This document shows positions 11,620 through 25,174 of a DNA stretch of 64,000 bases, piece after piece. The notes beneath the pieces were generated by a model. That model did no database searches. It worked only from the letters and a program-made list of their open reading frames with translations, and was not told the origin of the DNA. Every line of letters starts with the position of its first letter. Positions within the stretch are counted from its first letter, which is position 1. This DNA is from Paraspadella gotoi (Eukaryota; Chaetognatha), in assembly GCA_051294375.1 (NCBI GenBank), contig CM119271.1, positions 4,181,398 to 4,245,397 on the forward strand. The letters are read 5' to 3'. Made by a program: the position numbers and the translations under genes.

Positions 11620-11660
11620 ATTTCTGTCTCTCTCTCTCTCTCCACCCTCTATCTCTCCCC
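11547..11660 (+). repeat. (CT)n microsatellite
   Basis: Long CT run with a few interruptions. The antisense Arg/Glu frame is an artefact. Confidence 0.95.
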
Positions 11661-12150
11661 ACCTCTCTCTCTTTCTTTCTCTCTTCTGTCTCTCTCTCTT
11701 CTCTACCAGAATAATGCGATCAGTGCAAAGTTTTGGACAATGAAAATCATAGATTAAATTTCTGCAAGAAATGGAAACACATGAACTACCTACATAAAGA
11801 TGATAAAGCCCTTTTGAAAATGACAGAGAAATATTACTATCAATCATTAAAAAAATAACATATGTTTGGAACATAAAAACTGGCAAGGGTGCCATGCTAA
11901 CTTAGTAATTTAACTTATTTTCATATTTGTATATGACGTAGACATAAATTCCCTTTGTAAGTACAATTCCCTTTGTAAATTTAAGTATCGCTCTGTAACA
12001 TATTTTATTGTTAATGTGTTAACTGTCACATTTTGTAGAATTATAAATCAAATCAGAAAATCAAATCTCTGCCAAGCCACCTCTCACATAGACTCAATTC
12101 TCTCTAGAAATCCTTTTCTATTTTTACGAGAGAATCTCTTGTTTTGATTG
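11661..12150. other. AT-rich DNA, nothing seen
   Basis: No repeat or gene signal stands out. Confidence 0.5.
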
Positions 12151-12269
<119 letters not shown>

Positions 12270-12860
12270 CCTCTCAGTCCCGTCTCATCAAAAACAGACT
12301 AAGTAGGATTTTTCTCATAATCCTTCTCTCTTCTCTCAACTAGTTTTTTTTCATTTTCGTTCTTTAATAATTATGGGTTTTTTATAGTTTTAGTCCCCTT
12401 TTCTCGTTCTGTATCTCTGTCTCTCTCTCTCTCTCTCTGTTTTTCTCTCTCTCTCTCACTCTCTCTGTCTCGCGGAAACAAGGAGTGGGATTATGGTAAA
12501 AAAAAAAATTTTAATTGCTTCCGTCGTTAACCGCTAGAGCTCGCGGCGTTGTTGACGTTTCCGTTCCAGTTGTTGTTTTGCCAGGTTTTATTTTAAAATT
12601 ATCGTTGGTTGTGTTAACTCCTTTTATTGTTCAGCAAAGAAATCAAACAATAAAAAACATTTGCGGTATGTTGCTTCTAAAATTCTCGTTCGACTATAGT
12701 TTATAGTTTTAGGCTTGTTTAGGGTTTAATATGGAGCTTTAATAAATAAGCAATATTTGCGTTAAAAGCAACTAAAATTCAGTGTCAACATTTGAGTTTG
12801 AGTATGTCTGTCATGAAAATGATATTTGAATCTAATATATTTAGCTTTCTCTTCTCACCA

Positions 12861-13008
<148 letters not shown>

Positions 13009-13143
13009 CGCATGCGCAGGACAAATTCGATATCGCTATCTTATCACTTTTGACCCAAATTCCGAGTTGAAGTTTTTTTTTCTTCTGAGCAAAAAGAAGA
13101 AAAAATAAGAGCAAAAGCTAAAAGGGCGACGTTTCCTGACAGC

Positions 13144-13175
<32 letters not shown>

Positions 13176-13498
13176 AAGTAAAAGGACCTTCTTCCCCTCA
13201 TGGTGTATCATCGACAGCGCAAGATTCATTTCCTCCTTCCAAAGTGGCACCACCGCCATGGCGTCGCTATCTTCAATCGGCGGGATCTCCGCTCTCCTTT
13301 TTTAACAATAAAAAAGGGGCTAAAAGAAGCCACCCTATTCCACCCGAGCCACTTTCGACACCACCGCCCGATCGAGTTTTCTCGGCCCTAAAGGTCGCGG
13401 GTTCAATCCCTCGCTGGCGGAGATATACTTTTTGATGAAAGTTAGGGCGGGAGTGAAGTGACTGCGTAAGGTCTTGATGTTGATACCAGGTCACCTCA

Positions 13499-13580
13499 GC
13501 CACCACCGCCGCCGCCACCGCCGCCACCGCCGCCACCGCCGCCACCACCGCCACCGCCACCACCGCCGCCACCGCCGCCT
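13499..13580 (+). repeat. (CCGCCA)n repeat
   Basis: CCACCGCCGCCACC-type units for 80 bases. The mirrored arm has GGCGGTGGTGGCGG at about 26105-26180. A B-box-like word GGTTCAATCCC lies at about 13398-13408 just upstream, but no A box was found. Confidence 0.85.
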
Positions 13581-13849
13581 CCTGCCTCCATATTTGGCGG
13601 ATGACAAGAGGAACACGTGACGTCAACGAAATTAGTTTTGAGGGAAAACCGCTGGGGGGCGGGGGAGGGGGGACGCGGGGATGTGGAAGGGAGTCTGACG
13701 GAGGGAAGGGGTGTGGAAGGGGTTGGGATGACATCGAACGGCGGGGCGGAAAAGAAAGGTAAGGGGAGGAAAGTAAGGAAGAAAGGAGAAGGAAAGGAGA
13801 AGAAAGGAGTTAGTTAAAGTGGAAGTGAGTAACTGACGGCCGTATATAT

Positions 13850-14040
13850 TTTAAAAGCGTCCCATTTCGGTTTAAAATTAATAAAAAAAAAATTATTTTT
13901 AAGAATTTGATTATGGGTTAGGGATTAGGGTTAGGCCTTTGGGACTGGGTAACAGATTTGGAAAAATTATTTAGGTAAAAATTAAGTTGAGGGATCGAAG
14001 ATTAGAAATCAGGCGGTTTCATAAAACAGTACCGAAGAAT
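13850..14040 (+). repeat. Degenerate GGGTTA-rich dispersed repeat, third copy
   Basis: Contains ATGGGTTAGGGATTAGGG and related words. It begins TTTTAAAAGCGTCCCATTTCGG, which parallels the borders of the 5830 and 10560 copies. Confidence 0.45.
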
Positions 14041-14102
14041 AGAGTAAAAGAAATATAAAAATAAAAGATAAAAAGGAACAACAAGAAAGGTGATTCCAAT
14101 GT

Positions 14103-14420
14103 GTTGCGCCGCAGTGACTTTATTTTCATGTGTATGACATGACATGACATGACATGATTAAAAAACTTTTTTACCCCTTGTATCTATGACATGCTCTGCA
14201 TCGAAATTTCGTCTTTTATTCCTTTTAGTTTTAGGATTTCCTGAAGGCGGCGCTAGAAGTCACTTAGATTTGAGGTTTTTTCTTTCTTAACAAAAGAGCA
14301 ACCAATTAGATAGGCAACTTATAAGCATTTTTAACAATGGGACAGACCGAAGGACAGGCTACCGACAGACCGACCGAAAAGTGACTTATAGAGATGCTCC
14401 GCGAGTACTCGAGGCGCAAC
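14103..14420 (+). mobile_element. Dispersed GTTGCGCCGC element, copy 3 (full length)
   Basis: GTTGCGCCGCAGTGAC at the left end, then (ATGACATGAC)n at 14135-14160, the core GGATTTCCTGAAGGCGGCGC, the TTGAGGTTTTTTC block, a (GACC/GACA)n stretch, and the palindromic right end GCTCCGCGAGTACTCGAGGCGCAAC followed by TAAAAAGG. It is 318 bp long and non-coding. A reversed copy with homopolymer differences is at 25175-25505. Confidence 0.88.
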
Positions 14421-15110
14421 TAAAAAGGAATAAAGTCCCCAAATTTCGAGAGGAGAAAAGAAACGGAGTTTGGGACCGAAAAAAAAACACCGTTTTCCTC
14501 CGGGGAGTTCTTTTTTTTTTTTTTGGAGAGAGGAAGAGGGAGATTTAAGTGGGGGGGCGTGGGGGAGAGTAGAGAAAGACGGGGGGAGGGAAGATGGAAG
14601 GAAAGAGGAAACGAAATATTGAGGCTAATAAGGGGTAAAAGGCAAGTGCGGGGGTTTAAATGGGGGTTCGAGTGAGTCCCCATGGGGGGGGAAACTTTTT
14701 TTAGGATTATAGCTTAATATAATATATATTATATATATATTATATAATTTATACCGGCGCGGATCGTGTTATTCCTTTCGTCGTAAACGTCGGAGGTTTA
14801 TCGTTTATGAAATGAAATGGAGTTTAGTTTACAAATTTTAATTTAACTCGGTAACATATGAATTTTTTGGGAAAACAAAGCCAATTTATCGGGGGGAAAT
14901 AATTGTTAAGTTTTTAGGTAAAACTTCGTAAAATTTTTGCTTAAAAATAAACAACTGTGCCAAAGGTTTTATATTTCGAATATTTTTCTGTCCTATTTTT
15001 TTTTTTTTTATGTGTGGTCCATGTATTTCGTTTCGTTTGGGAAATCTCTCTCTCTCTCCAATATCGTCATCATATTTGCGTTTCTAATCGAAAACGTTTT
15101 TTGGTCGTGA
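14421..15110. other. Intergenic DNA within the left arm
   Basis: G-rich and T-rich stretches with an (AT)n run near 14720-14750. Nothing coding is supported. Confidence 0.5.
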
Positions 15111-15612
15111 CGTGAGGAAGAGGAAAAGAGAAGGGAGGAAGGGAGGAAGGGACAAGAGGAGAAGGGAGGAAAGGAAAAAGTGAGAAGGGACAATAGGAGA
15201 AGGGAGGAAGGGAGAAGAGGAGAAGGGAGGAAGGGAGAAGAGGAGAAGGGAAGAAGAGGAAAGAGGAGTAGGAAGAAAGGGACAAGAGGAGGAGGGAGGA
15301 AAGAACAAGAGGAGAATGGAGAAAGGAAAAAGAGGAGGGAGGAAGGGAGAGGAGGAGAAGGCGAGAAGAGGAAAGAGGAGAAGGAAGGAAGGGATAAGAG
15401 GAGGAGGGAGAAGTAGAAAAGAGGAGAATGGAGGAAGAGACAAGAGTAGAAAGGAGGAAAGAACAAGAGGAGAATGGAGGAAGAGGAAAAGAGAATGGAG
15501 GAAGGGAGAAGAGGAAAAGGGAGGAAGGGAGGAAGGGAGAAGAGGGGGAGGGAGGAAGGGAGAAGAGGAAAAAGAATAAAAAGAAAAGGAGGAAAGGAAG
15601 AAGAAAAGAATA
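15111..15612 (+). repeat. 500-bp polypurine tract, GGAGAAGGGAGGAA-type units
   Basis: Nearly pure A/G with recurring GGAGAAGGGAGGAAGGGA units. Arg/Glu/Gly frames on plus and Ser/Pro/Leu frames on minus (up to 230 residues) are composition artefacts. Confidence 0.9.
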
Positions 15613-16170
15613 GAGAAGGATAAAGGGTAAAAAGGAAAAAACGAGGTTAGATGAAAGAGAGAGACTGATTGTGGGAAAATTTGATGAGCTGAAAAAGAGT
15701 AAGAAATACGAATCGAAAAAATATAGATAATAAAAAGGGAAAAAGGGTAGGAAAAAAATTTAAAAAATAAATTCATAATTTTTTTTTAATGGGCGCTTTA
15801 ATTTTTTTATTTCTTTAATTGATACGATTCTTTTTTGTTAAATTTAATATAAATGTCAGATGTTTCAATTTTTTTTTAAATTATATTTTTAAAACGCCTC
15901 GATAATAGTTTTTTTGACGTTTTGATATTCCGTTCTCTATTGTTGAATGACAATAGTAAAGAATAGAATGATTTTTTTTAAAGATTTTTTTGAAAGATAT
16001 GCCAAAATAACAAGTCTGAAATTCATGGAAGTACTAAAATCTGGGTTATTGATTTTTTATAAAGATTTTTTTCTGTTTCCATTAATATTAAAAGAGAAAA
16101 CAAAATTTTGAAAATGTCTCCGAGACATTTTGACCCAAAAAAGCTTTTAGCCGGAAGAAAGTTTTCACGC
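15613..16170. other. AT-rich DNA within the left arm
   Basis: No feature supported. The mirrored counterpart is at about 23130-23750. Confidence 0.5.
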
Positions 16171-16176
16171 AAGGAG

Positions 16177-16219
<43 letters not shown>

Positions 16220-16248
16220 GAAAAGCGGGAAAAGCGGGAAAAGGTTAA

Positions 16249-16294
<46 letters not shown>
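16171..16294 (+). repeat. (GAAA)n then (GA)n microsatellites
   Basis: GAAA units at 16174-16218 and GA units at 16252-16293. The mirrored arm has degraded CT/CTTT at about 22895-23090. Confidence 0.9.
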
Positions 16295-16297
<3 letters not shown>

Positions 16298-17870
16298 GAT
16301 ACCATTTGTAAGCGTTCTCTTCCGTCCTTTCCTTTCTCCCATTTTCATTCAAATTTTTTCCCCTTAATTTTAAAATTCGAACGTTTTCTTTCTTTTTCGC
16401 TTCGAATTAAACATTTTTTTTGGGTTAAACTTAATATCTAATATAATCTCTTCACGTTAATACTCCCTGCCACAACATAAACTTAAAATCTCAACATAGC
16501 GAATTAAAATACAAAATGTAATTTATTTAAGTAAATTTATACCGTTACATTTTAAACGAAGGTCTTAAAAGATATTAGGTGTCCATTAAGAACACCAAAA
16601 CAACCTGGACGACAATCAAAACAACAAAAATAACAACGAAACGACAAAACAACTACGCCCGCCGCCCGCGAGACGCCGCCAACGAATCAAATAGTCGTGG
16701 CGTCGCTCGAACTTACCCGCCTTACCCTCCCCTTACTCTAAACCCACTTTCTTTCCACCGACCCCCCGCTTTTTTCCCCCTTTGTTCATTTTCTTAGCCT
16801 CACCCGGGAGAGTGAGTCTTTACTCTCGACGGGTCAGACTCACGATTTTTTTTTCTTGAGGGGGGACAGGTGGGTGGGTGGGGAAGAAAAGTGGAAAAAG
16901 TTGTCCCAAAGGACAGAATGACCCAGGAGGGTGAAAAGAAAAGAAAAGAGAGGGCGCGAGAGAGCTGCGCTTATTGAAAAAAAAAAACATTCGCGACGCC
17001 GTTTCGTCGCGCGTCTAAAAATAGTTTAGACGTCGGCTCCACGCCCACTCTTTAAGGGGAGGGGGGAGAGAGAAGGGGGCGTCGAGGGTTGACAACGGAT
17101 TTTAATCTTGTATAACAATGAAATACAATCAATAATAAAATTATCCATTCATTTTATAAATAAGCCATCTTGCCCCTGACTTTGGACAGTCTTTGGTGGT
17201 TTAAGGCCTCCATCACTCTTACAAGATAATGACATAGCAGGTCCCTGCAAGATTTTAATCAAGACTCTTTCACAGTCTCGTTTATGCACTCCCAGAGTAC
17301 CTGGCTTCCCTATCAATGAAGTTGTATAATATTTCAAAGAATGTTTCAATTGTTTAAAAAGACCACTCCCTTAAGTAATATATGGGAGAATACTATATTG
17401 TACTCCGCACAATATCATTTTTATAAGTATTCAATACTTCTTTGCAGTATTAGACCATTCGTAAAGTGGTAGAATAAATTTAGAGGTTTCAGCTCGGGGA
17501 AGTTGCTTTAAAAGACCGGATCACTTTGCTGTTAAGCGGCCGCCAGTCTTGAACACGAAACCTTTGAAGTGACGTGGCTTACGTCTTGCTTCCGTCAACA
17601 AAGAGAATTTTAGGTCACAACATACGTAAGTGAAATGAAATCTTATCCCTCGGATGCATAAAAAAAGTCAGTCGGACTTCAATCGAGGGCCAATGGGCCA
17701 AGTTAATCGGGCTTCAAAGGAGGGCGTGCCACTCCGGCTTTAATTCGGGGGCGTGCCACTCTGACTGAGATGGGGAGCGTGCCCCTCGAAATTGATAAGA
17801 AAAAATCCCCACAGAAAAGGAAAAAATAAGAGGCGGGAAGAAAATAATAAAAAGCATCAAGGATCAAGCC
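16295..17870. other. Inner part of the left arm, no gene seen
   Basis: Mixed DNA. 17150-17200 contains AAATAAGC-ATCTTG-CCCTGACTTTGGACAG, a phrase that recurs at 33196-33231 after a gap, so it belongs to another dispersed repeat. Confidence 0.5.
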
Positions 17871-19597
17871 ATGATGATAGTCATTCAATTGATGCGATGA
17901 TAGTCATTCATTGACGCGATGAATCATTCATCGTAAATAAACAAACAAATGCGTGTATGAGTGAAAGAGAGAGAGCAGAGAGAGAGAGAGAGAGAGAGCC
18001 GAGAGAGAAGAGAGAGAAGTCAAGGCTGGACAGTTTTCCCGCCAAGAACGCATTAATTAGGTTCCTCTCGTTATATAAAGAATAATCAGAATTTTAGGAA
18101 AAAATCCACGAAAACTCTCGGATGTAAATTTGGGATTTGTATCGAGAAAAAAGGCGCGGAAATAATGCGCGATAACTAAGTTTGAAGGAAAAAAGAGAGA
18201 GAGAGAGAGAGAGAGAAGAGAGAGAGAGAACTGGAAGCCGCTGGCCCGCCGCAGGACCGCCGGCTGCAGAGCTGAAACTCCCTTTCCGACGAATTGAGTA
18301 GGGAACGAACTCTCTTTCCTTTCTATAAAAAAATATTACAAAATAAATATTTGGGTAAGAGCATTAAGAAATTTTTTTGTACATTGAAAGTAAACTTAAA
18401 AAATGCATAAATTTTTTCGTTTTAAGGCATGTTCCCATACTAAATCTTTTGATTCACCCCATTGAGAGGGGCTACCTCTATTCCAGAAAAAAAAAAACTA
18501 AACTCTTTCAATAATAATGATCCAAAAATTATAATCCCTATTAACAAAAATATATAGTTGAAAATACTCAGTTCACGACTAATGAATTTTTGACTTCCAA
18601 ATATTTTTTTTACTTATCAAAAAAATTTTATTCCTTCATTTTAAAAAATTTTAATTCTGAATGAAATTTTTGATTGTTCTTTTTTTAGGAAGAAACAGAC
18701 CGAGATCAAATTTATATTTGCATAATTTAATTAATTTATAAATAGTTAATCACAACTCAAATAATTATTATTTAAAAAAAGATAAAAAATGATTAAATAT
18801 ATACACTAAATATTTATAAAATTAATAATAGTATAAAATTAATCAGAATCAAAAGTAATTTATTTTGACTATATCCTCTTATTGTCAACTCCTATTTTAG
18901 ATATAATTTGCCAATAGTGGGCCACCGGTTCAAGTTACAATAATCAATAAATACAAAAATTTATTTTATTTAATGTAATGCATATGTCAATACTGTTTTG
19001 GTATTAATAAAAAAAAAAAAAAAATATTGTTCGGTGAAAGTGCTGCAATATAATAAGCCACATCTAGCTGATGTACATGTGACAATTGGCACTGTCATAT
19101 AAGTTATTCTTTTACTTTTTTTTAAATAATGTATCCACGAAAATCTCGGTGTAATATTTGGGATTTTGTATTGGAAAAAACCCCGAATAAAAGGTTTTAG
19201 AAAGAAAAACATAATCATAAATTTTCAAAAAAAATAATCAATCAGCGCAAGAGTCGTTAGAGAGAAGAGAGAGAAGAGAGATGAGAAGAGAGAGAGAGAG
19301 AGATGCAGACGAGAGAGAGAGAGAGAGACAACGGAAAGAGAGACAAAAGCTTTGGACAGCTGCTTGAAGCCGCTGTACGTCAGTGGCAGAAACTCGACTT
19401 CGTTTTTTCCTGAAAATAAAGAATAAAGAATAAAAGAAATAAAAGAAGGCAAAAAATGTTAGCAATGTTACAATTTTGAATTTTTCCAATTTTTTCATCG
19501 CAGCTTTGTAAAAGATTTTATTTTTTATTTGTATTAAAATTAAGATATAGCTTCTCATTAAAAGTTATTTTGAAGTTCCTCTATTTTTTTTATTAGA

Positions 19598-19644
<47 letters not shown>

Positions 19645-20137
19645 AAAAAAAAAAAAAAAAAATTTTTTTTTTGGAGTTTCATCTTCAATATTATATACTG
19701 CAAATGTAAATAGATTTAAAGCACATTTCCCCCCCTATATACTAATTTGGATATGATAATGGGTACATAATCCATTTGCATTATTGGCAGTAAATGCCTA
19801 AATGAAATGGAACATGCAAACAAAAAATAACTTAAATCCAAATGTAATGAAGAAAATATCAAAGCTAATTTTCAAGATGAGAAGCCATATCCTAACTTTT
19901 TAACCTTACCTATGAATGCAGCACTTTTGCGGTAAAAACTTTATCATAATTCATAATAATTTTATTTAAAAAAAAACGGCTAAGTCACAGCCAAACCTAT
20001 AAAAGCGTAGTAAGGTTTTTATATATATAAACAGCGTGACGGACGACAGACGACGACGAACCGACTCTAACGACTACGTAAGCAAAGAAAGCTAACCCGA
20101 ATGAATAATCAAGCTGAACCGGCTTCGCCGGTATGGG
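17871..20137. other. Spacer between the palindrome arms
   Basis: AT-rich, with GA tracts (17960-18020, 18190-18232, 19258-19331). The sequence around 18106-18320 (CCACGAAAACTCTCGGATGT...) is repeated in direct orientation at 19134-19400 (CCACGAAAATCTCGGTG...), again mostly with indel differences. No gene is supported. Confidence 0.55.
19599..19662 (+). repeat. Poly(A) tract
   Basis: About 64 bases of A with a single C. It may be a retrotransposed tail or a homopolymer assembly error. Confidence 0.85.
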
Positions 20138-20330
20138 CTTGATAAAATCCACAGAAAACGGAAAAATAAGAGGCGGGAAGAAAATAAACCAATATAAAGA
20201 AAAAAGACCGNNNNNNNNNNNNNNNNNNNNNNNNNGTGAAGATGATTTTGATCGATGGTCTTTTTTCATTATTGTTTATTTCTTTCCCGCCTCTTATTTT
20301 TCCTTTTCTGTTGGGGATTTTTACTTAGTT
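20138..20330. repeat. Compact palindrome centred on a 25-N gap
   Basis: AAAATAAGAGGCGGGAAGAA and its surroundings (20150-20210) face their reverse complement (20236-20325: GGTCTTTTTTC, CCCGCCTCTTATTTTTCC) across the gap at 20211-20235. The same sequence is also at 17800-17866 in direct orientation. This is the turning point of the large inverted duplication. Confidence 0.8.
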
Positions 20331-23300
20331 CAATGTTCGAGGGCACGGTGCTCCCCAGTCATCTCCGAGTCAGAGTTGGCCGCTCTAGTAGAAGAAGGAG
20401 AGGTTGGGCCGGCAATGGTGTATAAAAGACAGCGGAGTGGGCCATCGACCTCAACAGTCACGGCAATTTGAAGCTCCTTGGCTCGACTCTAATCTATTTG
20501 TTTGTTCCTCTCCTTGTGTTCCTCCTCTCGATTTTGAGTTCCGGACTGACTCTTATTTCTATTCATGGGCGAGAGGATAACGTAATAATATTCATTTCAC
20601 TGTCACAGTAAGTAGCTCTGTTGAACAATGGTTTTCCTATACTCCCTTTGTTGGGCGCAAGGTAGCTAAGAAAAGTGCTAAAGCATCGTACACATTCAAA
20701 GGATTTGCGGTGTTCAAAGACTGCGCGCGCCGCTTAAACAGCGTCAAAAATGTGGAATTCATTTGCGGTTTTCATTTCTCAGGAGTACGAATTTTCTGTC
20801 CTTAGCTGGATAATGGTTCATATATCTATCTACCAGCTCTTAACAGTGTTTGAATGGTGATATACTGCTACGTCTCTCGCAATTACTTATTAAAAAGATG
20901 ATATTGTGACGAGAATGCAGGATAAAAAGTCCAATATAGTATTCTCCCCAATATACTTAAGGGAGGGTTGCGTCATCGATTTGTTTAATTTTCAAATATA
21001 TTAGAAAAATAAAATCAATTCGTTGTGAAATATAGATAACACAAACTGAGCTCAGTTAAGAAGGCTAGTGGGATAACGACTTACGAAAGCCGGTATCTTT
21101 CTTGAGGGTAAGCTCTCGATTACTATAAGCGCATAACGAGACTAGTTGAAAGAGTGCTATGAGATTATAAAAAATCTTCAAGAGATCCTGACTCTCCTTA
21201 AAAAAACAATCAGAATAAGAATAATAATGTTATATCTATCGAGGATAACTGAAGAAGTCTCCGGGGTCAGATCGCGCCTTAAACCACCAAAGACTGTCCT
21301 AATCAGTTTCGTGCACCTCACAGTTACAATAACAAGACTTAAGGCTTAGTCTGATATTTAAACATTATATGAATGTGTGTAGGCAAGTCAAAAATATATT
21401 TATTAATCCGAACATTAGTAAAACTCTATCGAATTTAATTTTGTTTCTAATAAAAAATTTAATATCAATATTAATATAGAACTCAATAAAAAATACTACA
21501 CAACAGTGCGTTTGAAATAACGGTCATATCCGCGTCGTCCGTAGCTGGGCGCACTCTCACCTCTCACTCTCCCCCTTGCTCACCCTTTCGTGAAAAGAAA
21601 AGATTAATAATATATACAACACCAATTATGTAATGATTCTTGTTTTCTAAAAGAGTCGATTAAAGAATTCGCTAGTTGGGATTATATTACAATTTAGTTA
21701 TATGTATGCTATCCTTACAGCTAGAACTTTTACCCTTGGGACATTTTGTAGTCGGAAATTAAGCGCTCTAATGTACTTGAAATCAGGAAAGCCAAAGAGA
21801 GTTAAGTAATGCATAGTAATGCAAAATAACGAATTTTTCGGAGCTCAATAAATTTAAATAATATTGATCGTAGGACGATTGTATCTCTCGACGGGGGTCT
21901 TGCGAATGTTTTGTATTTTTTTATTCAATACAGCAGCAGCTCTCTCGCCGTGCTACTATTTCTTCTCCTCTCTTCTTTTCACCCTCACTGGAGGCAAATT
22001 CTTGTCCTAATGTTGACATTACTTTTATCCACTTTCTTCACCCACTCCACCCTGACCTGTTCCACCTCCCACCTTCAAAGAAAAAAATTTAAATCTGTAG
22101 GAGTCTGGACCTTACGGCGTCGAGAGTAAATGACTCAACTCTCCCACGCGTTCGGTCTGAGGCTAAAGCAAATCAGAACAAAGGGGGCGTCAGAGAAAAA
22201 AGAGCTGGTGTCTGAGTAAATGGAATAAATACATGGTGGGTCTCGCGTTGGGTGGCAAAGAAATAAGTGTGATCATTTTAAATAAGAATAATGGGTAGAA
22301 GTAAAGAGGTTGTGAAGTGTAAGGCCGTGAGAGTTAAAGTATACGATATGGCAACGATACGCTCCACGAACATATGAGGTTGGCTGTTGGCGGCGTGTTC
22401 TCTCGCGGGGCAGGCTCTTGGTCCTTATGATAGATATGTTTTTGTCCGTTCGTTGTTTATTTTTTGTTGTTATTGATTGTGCGTCCAGTGATTAGTTTTG
22501 GTGTTCTTTACGATGGACACACATATATCTTTAAGACCTTGTTTTAAATGTACAGGGTATTAGAAATCTACTACATAAATCAATATAACAACCATTTTGT
22601 ATTGTTCTGATTAATTGCTATGCTGCTTATGGCATCTTGATGATTTTTTAAATGCATGAAGATTAATGTTCATGCCATTCAGCGGCGGAGTATTAACGTT
22701 GAAGGATTATAGTTAGATATTAAGTTTAACCCAAAAAAAATGTTTAATATTCGAAAAGCTGAAAAAAGTAAAACTAATAGAGAAAACGCTACTGAGGAAG
22801 TTTTAAAATTAAGGGTGAAAAAAATTGGATATGAAATGGGTGAGAAGATGGAAGGACGGAGAGACGGTACGCTTTACCAAATGGTATCGATTCTTCTCTC
22901 CTCTCATTCTCTCTCTCGTCTCTTTCTCTCTTCTCTCTCTCTCTCTGCTCTCTGCGAGGTCTCTCCTCGATCTCCTCCTCATCTCTTCTTACTGCTCTCT
23001 CCCTATTACCTTGCCTTTTCCCGCTTTTCTCTCTTTCTTTCTTTCTTTCCTTTTCTTCTTTTTTCTTTACTTTCTTTCTTCTCTCTTGCAGTTGCAACTT
23101 TCTTGCGCTAAAGCTTTCTTTGGGTCAACATTGTCTCGGGAGACATTTTCAAAATTTTGTTTCTCTCTTTCATATATTAATGTGAAAACATGAAACAAAA
23201 TCTTTATAAAAATCCAGTAACCAGATTTAGTACTTCCATGGAATGTCTTCAGAACTTGTTTTTTATTTGGTGCTACTATTCTTTTCAAAAAAGAATCTTA

Positions 23301-23754
23301 AAAAAGAAATCTATTCTAATTCTTTAACTACTTGTCATTAACAATGATGAGAACTCGGAATATTCAGGAGAACGTCAGAAAGAAAAATATATCGAGGCGA
23401 GATTTTTGAAAGATTTCATAATTAAAAAAAAATCGAAAACATCTGTCATTTTTTATATTAAAAAATTTTATCATACATCTCAAAAAGGAATGTATCAATT
23501 AAACTGAAATAAACAATTATTACAAGTCGCCTCCTCCCCATATCTATAAAAAAAAATTTTCATCGTCAATTTTACTCTTTTTAAACTTTTCTTTCGTCTC
23601 TACTTCTTCCATCTCCTTTTTCCCTTCTCTATTATGTATTTTCTTCGTGTATTTCCCTCTCCCCCCGCTCATCTAATTTCTTCTCCCACGATCGTTCCTC
23701 TTCCTACATATATACTCATCTAACCTTCCGTTTTTTCAACATATATATATCAAT

Positions 23755-24432
23755 TCTTCTATCCTCTTCCTATTCCTTTTTCTTGCTCTCCTTTGCCATC
23801 CTTATTCTCTCTTTTATGTCTTTTCCATCTTCCTCTTCCATCTATCACGAACTCCCCATGCGCCCCTTTCTCCTCTTTATCCATATAATGCATCTCCGCG
23901 CATTTTTTTCCGCACCCTTCTGGCTTCATCTCGTCTACTAATACATCCATTTGCATCTTTTCCTCTCTCCTCCAGATTCTCTCTAACTGCTGTACATGTT
24001 TCCTCCTTTCTACTCTGATTGTGAGTCTCCCTATCCGATACCACCATATCTCACTCTCTTAATCAGACCTGGTTTTCTACTCTCTCCCTCCCTCCTCTTA
24101 TCCTTTCTTACTCTTTGGTCCCTTTCTTATTCTCATCGAGAACTTCATTACGCCTCTATACTCTCCTCATCCCTTTAACTACATCTCCTCCTCTTTTTCC
24201 TTTTCCCATTCTCCCTTTCTCTCCTCATCTTTGCCTCCCATTCCTCTCTACCTCTGTCCTCCCCTCTTATCTCTCTCTCTCCTACTTCCTCTTCTTACCT
24301 TCTCCTCTTCTCCGCCTTCCTCTATCTCCCTTCCTCTCCCTTCTCCTTGTCCCTTTCTTCATCGCTTTCCTTTCCTCCTCTTCTCTCTTCGTCCCTCTCC
24401 TCTCCTTCTGCCCCTCTCTTTTCCTCTTCCTC
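23755..24432 (+). repeat. Polypyrimidine tract in the right arm
   Basis: CTCTCCTTCTCCC-type DNA, the mirror of 15111-15612 but less regular. Confidence 0.8.
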
Positions 24433-25174
24433 ACGTCACGACCAAAAAACGTTTTCGCATGTAGAACGCAAATATGATGACGATATTGGAGATGAGAGAG
24501 TAGATTTCCAAACGAAACGAAATACATGGACCACACTTATAAAAAAAAACAAAAATAGGACAGAAAAATATATTCGAAATATAAAACTTTGGCACAGTTT
24601 TTATTTTAAGCAAGAATTTTACCCGAAGTTTTACCTAAAAACTTAACAAATTATTTTCCCCCTAAATTAAATTGGCTTTTGTTTATCCCCAAAAAAATTC
24701 ATTATGCTTTACCTTCATGTTAAATAAATTTGTAAACTAACTCCAATTTCATTTCATAAACGATAAACCTCCGCGTTTACGACGAAAGGATAACACGATT
24801 CCGCAGCCGGTATTAAATTATATACATATATAGTAATAATATATATTTTATATTTAGCTATATCCTAAAAAAAGTTTCCCCCTCAGGTGACTCACTCGAA
24901 CCCCCCATTTAAACCCCCCGCACTTCCTTTTTAACACCACTTTATTGAGACCTCCAATATTTCGTTTCTCTATCCTTCCATCTTTCTCCCTTCCTTCACC
25001 CGTCTTTCTCTAACTCCATCCCCCACGAGACACACCCCACCTTAAATCTCCCTCTTCCTCGTCTCCAATAAAAAAAAAAAAAAGAATCTCTCCCTGGAAG
25101 GGAAAACTGGTTTTCGTCCAAATATCTCTCGTTTTCTTTTTCTCTCGAAAATTGTGGACTTATATTCCTTTTTA

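Noticed and set aside
13377-13436. tRNA gene or SINE head near GGTTCAATCCC
   Set aside because: A B box is present but no A box at the right distance and no cloverleaf.
15084-15776. 230-codon minus-strand ORF that looks membrane-like
   Set aside because: Low-complexity Ser/Phe/Leu/Pro from a purine tract.
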